A stretch of DNA of 63,757 nt from Desulfocapsa sp. (GCA_024763035.1 JANTGG010000004.1:1-63757), one strand, 5' to 3'. Counted from the stretch's first letter, positions 18,392 through 28,480 are shown. Made by a program: numbers and translations. The notes: generated by a model from the sequence alone, not told the origin.

Positions 18392-20143
18392 CTATAAAAG
18401 TGGTCCAATCAGCAGTGACAGGTTTTCCAGAAATCGTTCAAAAAAAGAGCGATCGGCAAGGGTTGACATATCCACAGGATTTGAGGCCTTTTCGTATCCA
18501 AGCTGTACCTGATGCAGTTCTTTTGTGAAGTTTTTGTCATAGATAAACAGAGTCGCTTCAAAATTCAGCCAGAAACTGCGCATGTCAAGATTGACAGAAC
18601 CAAGGAGTGAAAATTCATCATCGACGGTGATGGTTTTTGAATGCAGCAGGCCTCCTGTAAAGAGTTTCACATGAACACCATGTTCTGTCAGATACTCATA
18701 ACGTGAACGGCTGGCGTAATGAACCAGTTTCGAATCGATATATTCAGGGACAATAATGGAAACATTCACCCCACGCTGGGCAGACGAAACAAGGGCGGTG
18801 AGAAGTGATTCGTCCGGAACAAAATAGGGCGTGGTGAGAGTAATCTTTTTTCTGGCACCATAGATGGTGGTTAACAGGAGATTGTGAATGGCTTCCGGGA
18901 CAAAATCCGGACCGGACGGTACGAGTTGAACAGGTATGGTACCCTTGACGGGTTGTGGTCTGATGTCTGCAAATTCTCGTACGCGATCAATGTTGCTGGT
19001 GAGTGAGCTAAGAGATATCCGGTCGCTGTCGGCATCAATAAGCCAATCTCCTATAAATGTTCCGGCAATAGGCTCGACAACAGGTCCTTGAATCCGGAGC
19101 ATAATATCAACCCATTCACCGACATTCTCATCCTGTTTGAAGAACCTGGGATCGACAAGATTCTGACTGCCTGTGTATGCAATTTCACCATCGATAATAA
19201 CAAACTTCCTGTGATTTCGAATGTCAATCCGAACAAAAAGGGCTTTGAAAAAACCTGCAGGCAGGGATTCCACAACTTTAATTCCATGGCTTCGCAGTTC
19301 TTTTACTGTATTACTTCGCAGAAATTGTTTTGAACCGATTGAATCAACAAGGATTCTGCAGGTGATACCTCTTTTGTGAGCACGGATTACAGCTGCTGTT
19401 ACTTCGTCGGCTGTCCCTCCGTTATGCCAGATATAGAACTGGAGATGGCAGGTTGAACGGGCACCATCTATATCTTTAATAATTGAACGCATGATGGCTT
19501 CCGGTTCTTCAATGATCTCCAGAGTGTTTCCGGCAAGGGCAGGGATTCCAATCAGGTTATCTGCCTGGGTGTGAATCGGTCGCATAAGGTTGCATGATTT
19601 TGCCAGATTGGAGGCGGACTGTTCTTTTAAGGACTGCAGCCATTGATGGTAATGTTCCAGACGGGCGGTGGTCAGTCGGGCACGTTTGTCACCCACCCTG
19701 TTTTCACCAAACAGCAGATAAACAACCGCGCCGAAAAAGGGCACAAGAAGGATGACGATCAGCCAGGCAAGGGTAACGCTGTACTGTCGTTTTCTCATAA
19801 TGACGCGCAGGGATAAGCCCAGACGAATGGCAAGGTCGGTCAGTGGCAGTATGAGGGAAAAGAGCTGATAACTCCAGTGATATTCAGTAGGTTCCATAGG
19901 GATATGGTTCTCTGGCAGAGGAAGATTACTTAAAGAGTATTTATTCGGATTACGCAGGTGCCCTGTTATTTTTTCATAAGAGAGGAGTGTGTACGTAAAA
20001 AGAATGTGCTCAATTATACAAGAAAGTTCAAGCGATTTGTTGTTAAGAATCCAACTTTGCAATGGAGTGAGACAAACATAATAGTATAACAGGGGAACCG
20101 GAAAAACCCAGGGTAATATGGTAACGATGGTGAAGGGATTCAT
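18392..20143 (-). CDS. cls: Cardiolipin synthase (phospholipase D family)
   Basis: 583 residues, somewhat long for Cls (about 480). Two membrane helices near residues 90-150 precede two PLD HKD motifs: HRKFVIIDGE with GSQN, and HSKTITVDDE with GSVN. It joins two phosphatidylglycerols to cardiolipin at the inner membrane. The first 82 residues are an extra hydrophobic segment. An internal ATG at 19897 would give the usual length, but neither start has a good ribosome site, so the N-terminus is uncertain. Confidence 0.92.
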   Translation of the reverse strand: MNPFTIVTILPWVFPVPLLYYYVCLTPLQSWILNNKSLELSCIIEHILFTYTLLSYEKITGHLRNPNKYSLSNLPLPENHIPMEPTEYHWSYQLFSLILPLTDLAIRLGLSLRVIMRKRQYSVTLAWLIVILLVPFFGAVVYLLFGENRVGDKRARLTTARLEHYHQWLQSLKEQSASNLAKSCNLMRPIHTQADNLIGIPALAGNTLEIIEEPEAIMRSIIKDIDGARSTCHLQFYIWHNGGTADEVTAAVIRAHKRGITCRILVDSIGSKQFLRSNTVKELRSHGIKVVESLPAGFFKALFVRIDIRNHRKFVIIDGEIAYTGSQNLVDPRFFKQDENVGEWVDIMLRIQGPVVEPIAGTFIGDWLIDADSDRISLSSLTSNIDRVREFADIRPQPVKGTIPVQLVPSGPDFVPEAIHNLLLTTIYGARKKITLTTPYFVPDESLLTALVSSAQRGVNVSIIVPEYIDSKLVHYASRSRYEYLTEHGVHVKLFTGGLLHSKTITVDDEFSLLGSVNLDMRSFWLNFEATLFIYDKNFTKELHQVQLGYEKASNPVDMSTLADRSFFERFLENLSLLIGPLL

Positions 20144-20463
20144 TCACCAGGCATGGAATTGAAAGGGACCACAGTTCAAGTTGCTGCAAAAGTCGAAGAT
20201 TTTTATCGTTATGTCTGATACGATAAAACCGTGCTTACTGTTGAGGTGAAAATTACGTTCTTGTTGTATTCCATGATTACTGCTGAAGCCAGGATAGAAG
20301 CAGGATGTTCGTGTAGGAGTTCGCCCCTGCGAACGATTTTCCAGGTTCAGCAAAACTTTGGATCGCACACAGGGCGGGCTCCTTGCAGAAGAGATAGCAG
20401 AATTGTTCGTTGAATTGAATTACCAATGATTATGTGCTGAAAAAAAAGAAAAAAGGAAAGGTC
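20144..20463. other. Intergenic region between cls and the PPIase gene
   Basis: A divergent promoter region of about 320 bases. Apart from the REP-like element at 20312-20389 and the AAGGAAAGG ribosome site of the next gene, I see no recognisable signal. Confidence 0.55.
20312..20389. repeat. REP-like palindromic element, copy B
   Basis: Begins TGTAGGAGTTCGCCCCTGCG, ends CAGGGCGGGCTCCTTGCA, and the two ends pair imperfectly. It shares the core CGCCCCTGCGAnCGATTTTCC with copy C at 28481. Confidence 0.7.
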
Positions 20464-21480
20464 ATGCAAAGCAAAAGGAAAAGGAAAACTGTGCTTGTAA
20501 TCCTGCTGATAACAGCATTGCTATACGCTTGCAGCAGGGATAAAGAGAAATCTGCAGATTCTACAGAAGATCAGCTTGATCGATCCACTGCTGTTGCCCT
20601 GATTGGTGACAGTGGTCTCAGCAGGGATGAAGTGCTTGCCTACATCAAGCTCAGATCTCACAGAGGGGATGCTTCACAAGTACTTGACCAGGCCCTTAAG
20701 GAATTGACTATTGCCGAGTTAATGTATCAGGAAGCTCTGCACCGCGGGCTGCACAAGAGACCTGAGATCAAGCAGGCCATGCGTCAATTACTTGGGCAGC
20801 AACTCATGAAAGAGCAGGTAACAGATCCTGTTCTGAAGCGTCATATACCTGAGGAAGAACTTCGACACTACTATAACGAGCACCTGGATCGTTACGTTCG
20901 CCCAAAACAGATTCGACTGGCAGATATTTTTATTGCAGCACCTGCAACAAATGATCCTGAAAAAATCGCCAGACAGAAAGAAAAGGCCAGTCAGATTTTC
21001 CAGAAAGCTCAATTGCTTGAGAAAGAACGGTTCGGATTCAGTCGACTTGTCAGAGAATATTCTGACAAAAATCCGCACTATAAACTTGGTGATACCGGCT
21101 ACTTTGACCGGAATGGTCAGCCGGCAGGTATTGCAGAGGAACTTGTGGAAGCCGGTTTTGCCCTTCCTGCAAACGGGGCTCTTACTGATCATCTTATTCA
21201 GACAGCAGCAGGGTTCCATATTATTAAACGGGTCGCAGAGCGAGAGGCTTTTTCCCGTGACTTTGGTTCGATAACGATGGAGCTGGAACAGGGCATTCGT
21301 AAAGAGGAGTTGGCAAAAAAACGCGATGCCCTGATTACATCCCTTAAAAAGAACAGCAGGGTGAAAATTCAGGATGACGTCTTTGCTGGTACTTTGCAGG
21401 AAATTGAAGGCAATAAGAAAAAGTATGGGATTTTAGATACGAACACTCAAAATACTATTCCTGTACTCCCGAAAGAGTAA
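20464..21480 (+). CDS. Lipoprotein parvulin-type peptidyl-prolyl isomerase (SurA/PrsA-like)
   Basis: 338 residues. The head MQSKRKRKTVLVILLITALL ends in the lipobox LLYAC with lipidation at C23, so the protein is membrane-anchored outside the cytoplasm. A SurA-like helical region is followed by a rotamase domain (from about RPKQIRLADIF through GDTGYFDRNG to TAAGFHIIKRV). It should help fold secreted or outer-membrane proteins. The ATG at 20464 has GGAAAGG directly upstream; a GTG ten codons earlier lies in an A-rich run. It precedes the giant secreted-protein locus, possibly by chance. Confidence 0.88.
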   Translation: MQSKRKRKTVLVILLITALLYACSRDKEKSADSTEDQLDRSTAVALIGDSGLSRDEVLAYIKLRSHRGDASQVLDQALKELTIAELMYQEALHRGLHKRPEIKQAMRQLLGQQLMKEQVTDPVLKRHIPEEELRHYYNEHLDRYVRPKQIRLADIFIAAPATNDPEKIARQKEKASQIFQKAQLLEKERFGFSRLVREYSDKNPHYKLGDTGYFDRNGQPAGIAEELVEAGFALPANGALTDHLIQTAAGFHIIKRVAEREAFSRDFGSITMELEQGIRKEELAKKRDALITSLKKNSRVKIQDDVFAGTLQEIEGNKKKYGILDTNTQNTIPVLPKE

Positions 21481-21547
21481 AAAGAAAAATTAACTGAATT
21501 ATATCAGGTGAATGCTATCGTTCTACAGTAGAGGAAAACATATCTCT

Positions 21548-21575
21548 TTGAAGTCATGCCTTTCTATGTTATATT
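21548..21575 (+). promoter_or_regulatory. Promoter of the riboswitch-controlled locus
   Basis: TTGAAG (21548-21553), 16 bases, TATATT (21570-21575). Transcription would begin near 21582, shortly before the aptamer. Confidence 0.55.
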
Positions 21576-21604
21576 GCTCAGTCGAAAATGATTTTTAATC
21601 ATGA

Positions 21605-21676
21605 AAGAAAATGCCAAACCTGTTGAGAGACAGGGACGGAAAACTACGGGGCTTTTATAGTCAGCCGGGTTGCCTT
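21605..21676 (+). ncRNA. GEMM-I riboswitch aptamer (c-di-GMP-I / cGAMP class)
   Basis: The segment contains GCCAAACC (21613-21620), a 4-bp P2 stem TGTT/GACA closed by the GNRA-type loop GAGA (21621-21632), then GGGACGGAAAACTACGGGGC and CAGCCGGGTTGCC. This order (CAAACC, GNRA hairpin, GGGACG, AAA, CGGG, AGCCGGGTTGCC) is that of GEMM-I aptamers, and the 3' part resembles the Geobacter-type members. Two consensus bases differ (GGACGC to GGACGG, AAAGC to AAACT). Whether it binds c-di-GMP or 3',3'-cGAMP cannot be settled by eye. It lies directly upstream of the TcB/TcC-like gene. Confidence 0.75.
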
Positions 21677-21699
21677 TCCAAGGGGTAACCCGGTTTTTT
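21665..21699 (+). terminator. Riboswitch expression platform (intrinsic terminator)
   Basis: CCGGGTTGCC (21665-21674) pairs with GGTAACCCGG (21684-21693), 10 bp with one G-T, followed by six T. The 5' arm is also the 3' strand of the aptamer, so ligand binding should block the terminator and turn the locus on. Confidence 0.8.
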
Positions 21700-21757
21700 C
21701 GTTTCAGGATATCCCTTGTTATTGTTTCATTGTTGTCTGGCAAGGGGTGTTTTGTAT

Positions 21758-24700
21758 ATGACTCGTCTGCAGCGCATATTGGCATGTACCTTCTGCATTC
21801 AGTGTCTGCTGTTTACGCTCAGTGTTTCAAATTCCCCCGGCAAAAACAAAAATGGTGTTTCTCCTGAGACCATTTCACTCCCAAGCGGGCCTGGCTCCAT
21901 CGAAGGTTTCGGTGATGCTTTTCAACCAATGCCAAATAGCGGCAACAGTCGATATCTGGTAAATATTGGTGTTCCTGCCGGTACCGCCGGCAATACTCCC
22001 GAATTCTCCTTACACTACGACAGCGGCATGGGGGATGGAACTGCAGGTATCGGCTGGTCGGCAGAGCCCGGCAGTATCAGCAGGCAGGTCGACAAGGGGA
22101 TTCCGCGTTATGTCGATACGGGTAACGGTATTGATGATGACCATGATGGTGTCATTGATGAAGCCGATGAAGAGGATACATTTCTCAGTCCTGAAGGAGA
22201 AGAGCTCGTTGAGGTCTCGCCGGATGTTTACCGGGCACGGATTGAGGGGCGTTTTATCCGGTATCGACGGCTTGGAGAGACCTGGCAGGTCGATCTTAAA
22301 AACGGGACTACCCTGGAGTACGGAACCACTCCGGATGCCCGGGTGGATGATCCTGCCGATGAGTCCCATATCTATCGCTGGTATCTCAGTAAAAGCACTG
22401 ATGTAAATGGTAATACCATAGAGTACTCTTACGCTTCTCTTGCTCTTTCCGATAACAGAAAATATATCAAAGAGATTCGATACGGTCCCGGAGCCGCCCC
22501 CTGGTCTGTTTTTTACTTTCTTCATTTCAGTTATGAAGTAAGACCTGACTGGCGCAGTGACTATCGCAGTGGTTTTCCAGTGAAGACAGCGCATCGGCTG
22601 AGCCAGATCGATATCGGGATTCAAGGCACATTACCACCACAATGTGCAGTAGGAGACTGGAACAGTGACAGCGTTGCCGATGCTCTGATCAGCCGGTATC
22701 GACTTGAATACACATCCGCATTTCCAAATGTTTCCCATCTAAACACAATAACCCGCTATGGAGCAGACGGTATCAACTCCCTGCCTCCTCTTCGTCTCAG
22801 CTACGCAACGGCGTCACCGTCTGAGAACATCTCGGCTGCAGGGGGGCTAATCACAGGTGTCAATACACCTTCTGCTGTGATGGATAATGAGCGTGTGGAG
22901 CTCATTGATCTGAATCGGGACGGACTGGCGGATATCCTCCATACAGATTATACGGGCGCTGTTCATTTTTGTTCTTTGAATCTTGGATCTGTACCCGGTG
23001 ATCCGGAAACTATTCAATGGTCGGAGCAAAAGATGCTGACAAGTGATGATGGCCTGGCCCTTCGTCTGCACCTTGCCGAAGACCAGGTGAATCTCGCTGA
23101 CATGAATGGAGACGGGATAGCGGACCTGGTTTACACCACGGAAGCTGGAGAAGTGTATTATTACAGTAATAACGGAGACCTCAGCTGGGGAGACCGGCAG
23201 AGAATGTCCATCAGTGATACTGCTCCGCCTGCACCGTCTGGCTCCAGTGATGTTATCACTGTTGACATGGACTTTGACAAACGGATGGATGTGGTCAGGA
23301 GTTCGGAGTCCGGATATACCGTCTGGTTTAATCGTGGCGGGGGATATTACAGTCAAAAAGTGGAGAGTGACGGAGCCGGTTATCCCGGACAGATACTGCT
23401 CTTTTCTGCAGCAGGTGTGCAGACTGCAGATATGAATGGTGACCGGCTTGAAGATGTGGTTCAGGTGAGACAGAATACTTTGCTTTATTCCGCCAATATG
23501 GGAAATGGAAACTTTGCGGCACCAGTCTCTGTGCCCATCCCGAATGTACTTCTTACAGATGGGGACAACAGTCAGATCAGCCGGGCGAAACTTACTGATG
23601 TGAATGATGATGGATTGGCCGATCTGCTTATTGAACGCGCCAACGCAAATGAACTCTGGCTCTGGTTGAATCGTGGTACTGACTCTTTGTCAGATCGGTA
23701 TGTGTTGACTGATATGCCCGATATCACAAGTGATTCCACAGTGGTTCGCTGGGCAGATATGAACGGTAATGGAAGCACGGATCTGGTCTATGCCGATTCC
23801 ACAGCAGCACATCGTTTGCGAATTATTGATATCGGAGAATTGCTTAACGGATCTGCCCATCCAAATCTGCTCACCCGCATTGAAAACGGTCTCGGTCTGA
23901 CCACTGATATATTCTATAAAAGCAGTACGGATTTTTATCTGGATGATCTGCGGGCAGGAAACCCCTGGATCACTACCATACCCTTTCCCCTGCAGGTTGT
24001 CTCAGAGGTACAGGTCCGAACCGGACTGGACCTTGATGATGTTCCCGGAATCGATGTGTATTCAAAAAACTTCTTCTACCGTGACGGATTTTATGAAGAC
24101 CGGGAAAGGCAGTTTCGGGGGTTTGGAGAGGTTCGTGTGGTTACACATGGTGACGAGTCTGCACCCTCCGGTGTCAAAGTGCAGAGCTTTTTTACCGGTG
24201 GTCCGGATAGGGTCGATAATGATGGAGACGGCATAATTGATGAGGTTTCTCCAGTATTTCATCGTGAAGAAGACGCCCTTAAGGGAAAGCTTCGTTCTTT
24301 GTCACTTATGGCTGAGGATGGTACCCTTTTTAAACGGCAGGAAAATATCTGGGCAGTGCGTAATCTGCTGGTCAATGATGACGGTATCGAAATCCGTTTT
24401 GCCGGCAAAGAACAAAGCGATACCCTGCTTTATGAGGGGCAGGGAACACCTGAAGTGCTCCGCTCATATTTTACCTATGATGAGTACGGCAATATTACCG
24501 AAGAGAAAAATGAAGGAGCACTCTCCATCACCGGTGATGAGGTGTATTCCTACACCCAATATATTAATGACTCCAATAACTGGCTGCTTGGTTTTGTTCA
24601 GCGTCAGTACATAACAGATTCCAACGATGTACAAGCTGCAGAAACCCTCAATTTTTATGATGGAGATGCTTTTACAGGTCTTACCGCAGGTCAGTTGACC

Positions 24701-27700
24701 AAAGGGCTACTCAGCAGGCAGCAGCGTTGGGTGGGCGGCAGCCATTATATTGATATGGTTCGCAACTCCTATGATGGTTTCGGCAATATTCTTGCCACCC
24801 TTGATCCCAACGGCAGCAGACGCAGCATTGAATATGACCAGGATCTGCACATTTTTCCTCTTCTGGAAAATATTGAAGTGGGTGGTGGGAATCCCGATTT
24901 GCAGGTCCGGGCGTCTTACAATTCCGGGTTGGGTGTTGTTGTGTCAAGCCTGGATTTTAACGGGCATGAAACATTCTATACCCATGATGTGTTCGGGCGG
25001 CCGACATCTGTTATTCAACCGGGAGACAGCAGCCAGTTTCCCACCAGAACCTTTACTTACCAAATGGTAGATCCACAGAATCAGCTACTTTACAGTTATG
25101 ATTCTTCCGGTACCCTCACTCTCAGCTCCTCCACCCTTTACGCCAGCTCGGTGACCAGTCGCAGTCGTGAACTCTCCGGTTTACCCGGCACTCTTGATAC
25201 AATTCAATACGTGGACGGAATGGGGCGCAAACTTGCTCAGCTCAGTGAGAATGAATCAGGATTCGTCGTCAGTGGGGCGGTTCGTTTTAATGGATCCGGC
25301 ACTTCTCGTTTCCGCTACCTTCCGTATGCAGTTGCCCAGAGCGATTATGTGGTGCCGGACGTGAATAAACCCGCCACAGAAACCTGGTATGATGCGGCTG
25401 GCAGGGTAATACGAAAGGTTTCCGTTGCTGACGATAATAATGTTACGGCCGTGCAAACGGTCAGTTTTGCTCCCCTTTCCCAAACTGTAACGGATGCCAA
25501 TGGAATCACAAAAGATTTTATAAAAAATGGTCTCAAGCAGTTGATCCGGGTGCAGGAGCATAATCAGGGGTCGACATATCTTACCGATTATCAATACGAT
25601 ACCCTTGCAAATCGTATTCGCATTGAAGATGCACAGCACAATATAAAAACAATATCCTACGATGCCTTAGGCCGCAAGGTGTCCATGGAGGATCCCGACA
25701 GGGGACACATGGAATATGAGTATGATGACGCAGGAAACCTGATTCGAACCATAGACAATAAAGGACAGGTTGTTGAATATACGTATGATGGGGCAGGTCG
25801 TCTGCTCAGTGAAGATTATCTTGATGCTGCAGGGATCATTCCTGATGTTGAATTGCATTATGATCAGGCCTCCGTTGACTATCCTCAGGCAGAAAATCTC
25901 AAAGGAAAGCTTGCCTGGTTACGTGATCTTTCCGGCGGTCAGTATGTTTCCTATGACAAGCGGACGAATCCCGTCTGGACAGTGAAGCGAATTGTCGACC
26001 AGGGAATGTCGAGGGACTATCATTTTTCCAGGGAATATGATGCCTTAGGCAGGATTACAGCCACCATCTATCCGGATAATGATCACGTTGAATATCAGTA
26101 TAACAATCGCGGTCTTCTAAAGAGCATCCCGGGATTTGTCGACAGTGTCAGTTACACCAGTTCCGGTGCAAGAAGTGCGATACAGTACCATAACGGCATC
26201 AGCACCAGCTATACGTACGATCCGCGTGAACGTCTGCAGCGTCTTACTGCTGTTTCCTCTTCTGCTCCTTTAACGCCTGTTCAGGATGTCGGGTATATAT
26301 TTGATCAGGAAAATAATATCCTGGATATCAGCGAATACCGCTCCCTTGCTCCGGATTCACCCGCAAACGGCAGTCAGCATTTCGAGTACGATGACCTTTA
26401 TCGGCTTATTCAGGCTGCTGGTGGTGGCTATGGTCAGATAACGTTTCAATACGATGCCATTGGGAATATGATCTTTAAAAACTCTCCAGCGGCTCCTGCT
26501 GCAGATCATGTTGATGATACGCTGATTAATCTGGGTAATATGGAATATGGCGGTGCCGCGGGAACAAGCAATCGTAGCACCAGAGCACCAGGTGCAGAAC
26601 CCGGTCCCCATGCTGTCACTGCTGCAGAGTCAGGGCTTGCCTATGACTATGATGATAATGGCAATATGATAAGTCATGGTACTGGTGATCTGTACGAATG
26701 GGATTATAAGGACAGACTGACACAGGTGACAAGCGATGCAGGAACTGCACAGTATGTGTATGATTTCAGCGGCAGTCGGGTTATTAAGCGGGTGACCGTG
26801 AACGGCGATACGGAGACTACCTGTTATGTGGATGATTCCTTTGAGGTACGAAATAACAGGCAGGTAAAATACGTTTTTGATGGTTCTGAACGTATTGCCC
26901 GTGTTGAAGGGCGCCTGACCTCCGTCGGGGAGGGAAGCACTCAACTCCTTGATTTAACAAATGGCTGGAATTTTATTAGCCTGGATCTAGAACCGGATGA
27001 TCCGGCAATACCTGCAGTTCTTAGCAGCCTTGGTTCCGCCGTAACAGAGGTATGGGAATATGATTCATCGACAGAAGAGTATGTTGCTTATGTTCCGGCA
27101 CAGGGAATAGATGATCTCAGTCAGCTTCATGGTCACAGAGCGTATTTACTGAAGATGGCTGAACCGGCAACTTTACAGGTTTCAGGTGTCCGTATCGATG
27201 GAGATATCCCACTGAACGCAGGATGGAATCTCATTCCCTCACCTGCAGAAAATTCTTTATCTGTAACTGGAGCTTTTGCCGGTCTTAACGGACAGTATAA
27301 TTCGGTCTGGAGCTATGCCGATGGCAACTGGCAGAATTATATGCCGGAACAACCTGATTTCCTTAATAATCTTCTGCATATCCATCCTGCCCATGGCTAC
27401 TGGCTGGATATGAAAAACAGTGCTCAGCTGCATTTTACCCCCCAGCCCCTGAAAATATATTTTTATCATCCGGATCATCTTGGCAGCTCAAGTTTGCTCA
27501 CAGACGAGTCGGGAAGTGTGGTTGAACGCACTCAATACTATCCCTTTGGTCGTCCCCGGTATGAGGAACGATCCGGTTTTGATTCTGCCTATAAGTATAC
27601 GGGCAAGGAATTAGATAGAGATACCGGCCTCATGTATTATGAGGCAAGATATTACGACCCGGTTGCGGGTCGTTTCCTGAGCGTGGATCCGCTCTTTTCA

Positions 27701-28423
27701 TCTGGAGACCAGGATGAACTGATACAGCAAACGGCATATGAATATTGTGATAATGATCCAATTCTCTTTGTTGATCCAAGTGGAATGATTACCGGGTTGA
27801 ATTTAGGAAAATATGTCCCATCCCATTTTGCCAAATTAGCCAGGGGAGAGTACAGCTTGACCAAAGGAGAAATCCTTCGCAGAAAAATGTTGAAACCAAT
27901 GCTTAAACTCCGTGAGCACCTGAGGTCTGTACTTCCTTCCGGGCACAAGCTGTTAAAAACACTGGATAAATCAATCGTCGATATCAAAAAGGCAACATAT
28001 GGCATGGATGCAGTGGAAAGAGTTGGGATGGAAGTAACGAAAAAACTTGTTTTGATGGCTGCCTCTGGCGGCATGAGTGCACCGGCAGCAGGTACTGCAA
28101 GTCTGGCGGAGGCAGTTCCATTTATAGCCAGTGCCGTAATGTCGTGGAGTGATGCCGGAGCGGTCGGTACCATGGCGGTAGCTGATTATTATGGAAACAA
28201 AAAAGTGAAAGATGCCGCCAAGGTGGTAAAGATGGGTGTTGATATTGGTGGACTGCTTATGTCAGCCAAAGGCACGGTTGGTGGACAGATTGATATTGCC
28301 AGAAAAGGGGAGACCTTGCACAGAGTGGTAGGCACACTCAGCAGTACGGCTGATACTCTTTTGAACGCTGAAGGAGCTGTGAAAAGTTCCATCGATGCGA
28401 TGAAGAAAAATGATAAAAAATAA
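21758..28423 (+). CDS. TcB-TcC-like SpvB/RHS repeat protein
   Basis: 2221 residues. The order of domains is that of fused Tc-toxin TcB-TcC cocoons: an SpvB region (about 35-330, beginning ISLPSGPGSIEG and with SLHYDSGMGDGTAGIGW); TcdB mid-N with FG-GAP/calcium-type DxNxDG repeats (DLNRDGLADIL, DMNGDGIADLV, DVNDDGLADLL); TcdB mid-C (about 703-800, LLTRIENGLG, FRGFGEV); many YD/RHS repeats; and the RHS core YYEARYYDPVAGRF ... FVDPSG ending near 2006. A variable C-terminal domain of about 214 residues follows, rich in Gly, Ala and Lys and not recognised. A GWN/GYW double module (about 1729-1896) interrupts the RHS region. The N-terminus has a weak signal-like hydrophobic stretch. The start is the ATG at 21758 with AAGGGG upstream; an earlier TTG is possible. 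It follows the GEMM-I riboswitch directly. Confidence 0.9.
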   Translation: MTRLQRILACTFCIQCLLFTLSVSNSPGKNKNGVSPETISLPSGPGSIEGFGDAFQPMPNSGNSRYLVNIGVPAGTAGNTPEFSLHYDSGMGDGTAGIGWSAEPGSISRQVDKGIPRYVDTGNGIDDDHDGVIDEADEEDTFLSPEGEELVEVSPDVYRARIEGRFIRYRRLGETWQVDLKNGTTLEYGTTPDARVDDPADESHIYRWYLSKSTDVNGNTIEYSYASLALSDNRKYIKEIRYGPGAAPWSVFYFLHFSYEVRPDWRSDYRSGFPVKTAHRLSQIDIGIQGTLPPQCAVGDWNSDSVADALISRYRLEYTSAFPNVSHLNTITRYGADGINSLPPLRLSYATASPSENISAAGGLITGVNTPSAVMDNERVELIDLNRDGLADILHTDYTGAVHFCSLNLGSVPGDPETIQWSEQKMLTSDDGLALRLHLAEDQVNLADMNGDGIADLVYTTEAGEVYYYSNNGDLSWGDRQRMSISDTAPPAPSGSSDVITVDMDFDKRMDVVRSSESGYTVWFNRGGGYYSQKVESDGAGYPGQILLFSAAGVQTADMNGDRLEDVVQVRQNTLLYSANMGNGNFAAPVSVPIPNVLLTDGDNSQISRAKLTDVNDDGLADLLIERANANELWLWLNRGTDSLSDRYVLTDMPDITSDSTVVRWADMNGNGSTDLVYADSTAAHRLRIIDIGELLNGSAHPNLLTRIENGLGLTTDIFYKSSTDFYLDDLRAGNPWITTIPFPLQVVSEVQVRTGLDLDDVPGIDVYSKNFFYRDGFYEDRERQFRGFGEVRVVTHGDESAPSGVKVQSFFTGGPDRVDNDGDGIIDEVSPVFHREEDALKGKLRSLSLMAEDGTLFKRQENIWAVRNLLVNDDGIEIRFAGKEQSDTLLYEGQGTPEVLRSYFTYDEYGNITEEKNEGALSITGDEVYSYTQYINDSNNWLLGFVQRQYITDSNDVQAAETLNFYDGDAFTGLTAGQLTKGLLSRQQRWVGGSHYIDMVRNSYDGFGNILATLDPNGSRRSIEYDQDLHIFPLLENIEVGGGNPDLQVRASYNSGLGVVVSSLDFNGHETFYTHDVFGRPTSVIQPGDSSQFPTRTFTYQMVDPQNQLLYSYDSSGTLTLSSSTLYASSVTSRSRELSGLPGTLDTIQYVDGMGRKLAQLSENESGFVVSGAVRFNGSGTSRFRYLPYAVAQSDYVVPDVNKPATETWYDAAGRVIRKVSVADDNNVTAVQTVSFAPLSQTVTDANGITKDFIKNGLKQLIRVQEHNQGSTYLTDYQYDTLANRIRIEDAQHNIKTISYDALGRKVSMEDPDRGHMEYEYDDAGNLIRTIDNKGQVVEYTYDGAGRLLSEDYLDAAGIIPDVELHYDQASVDYPQAENLKGKLAWLRDLSGGQYVSYDKRTNPVWTVKRIVDQGMSRDYHFSREYDALGRITATIYPDNDHVEYQYNNRGLLKSIPGFVDSVSYTSSGARSAIQYHNGISTSYTYDPRERLQRLTAVSSSAPLTPVQDVGYIFDQENNILDISEYRSLAPDSPANGSQHFEYDDLYRLIQAAGGGYGQITFQYDAIGNMIFKNSPAAPAADHVDDTLINLGNMEYGGAAGTSNRSTRAPGAEPGPHAVTAAESGLAYDYDDNGNMISHGTGDLYEWDYKDRLTQVTSDAGTAQYVYDFSGSRVIKRVTVNGDTETTCYVDDSFEVRNNRQVKYVFDGSERIARVEGRLTSVGEGSTQLLDLTNGWNFISLDLEPDDPAIPAVLSSLGSAVTEVWEYDSSTEEYVAYVPAQGIDDLSQLHGHRAYLLKMAEPATLQVSGVRIDGDIPLNAGWNLIPSPAENSLSVTGAFAGLNGQYNSVWSYADGNWQNYMPEQPDFLNNLLHIHPAHGYWLDMKNSAQLHFTPQPLKIYFYHPDHLGSSSLLTDESGSVVERTQYYPFGRPRYEERSGFDSAYKYTGKELDRDTGLMYYEARYYDPVAGRFLSVDPLFSSGDQDELIQQTAYEYCDNDPILFVDPSGMITGLNLGKYVPSHFAKLARGEYSLTKGEILRRKMLKPMLKLREHLRSVLPSGHKLLKTLDKSIVDIKKATYGMDAVERVGMEVTKKLVLMAASGGMSAPAAGTASLAEAVPFIASAVMSWSDAGAVGTMAVADYYGNKKVKDAAKVVKMGVDIGGLLMSAKGTVGGQIDIARKGETLHRVVGTLSSTADTLLNAEGAVKSSIDAMKKNDKK

Positions 28424-28480
28424 AAAACGTCATTAGAAAATATGAATTTCACTGACGCTCAGGTACATGCAAAATGGAAC

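Noticed and set aside
22010..22624. Open frame of about 200 codons antisense to the RHS gene (and others like it in the giant gene)
   Set aside because: Low-complexity shadow of the coding strand without ribosome site or recognisable domain.
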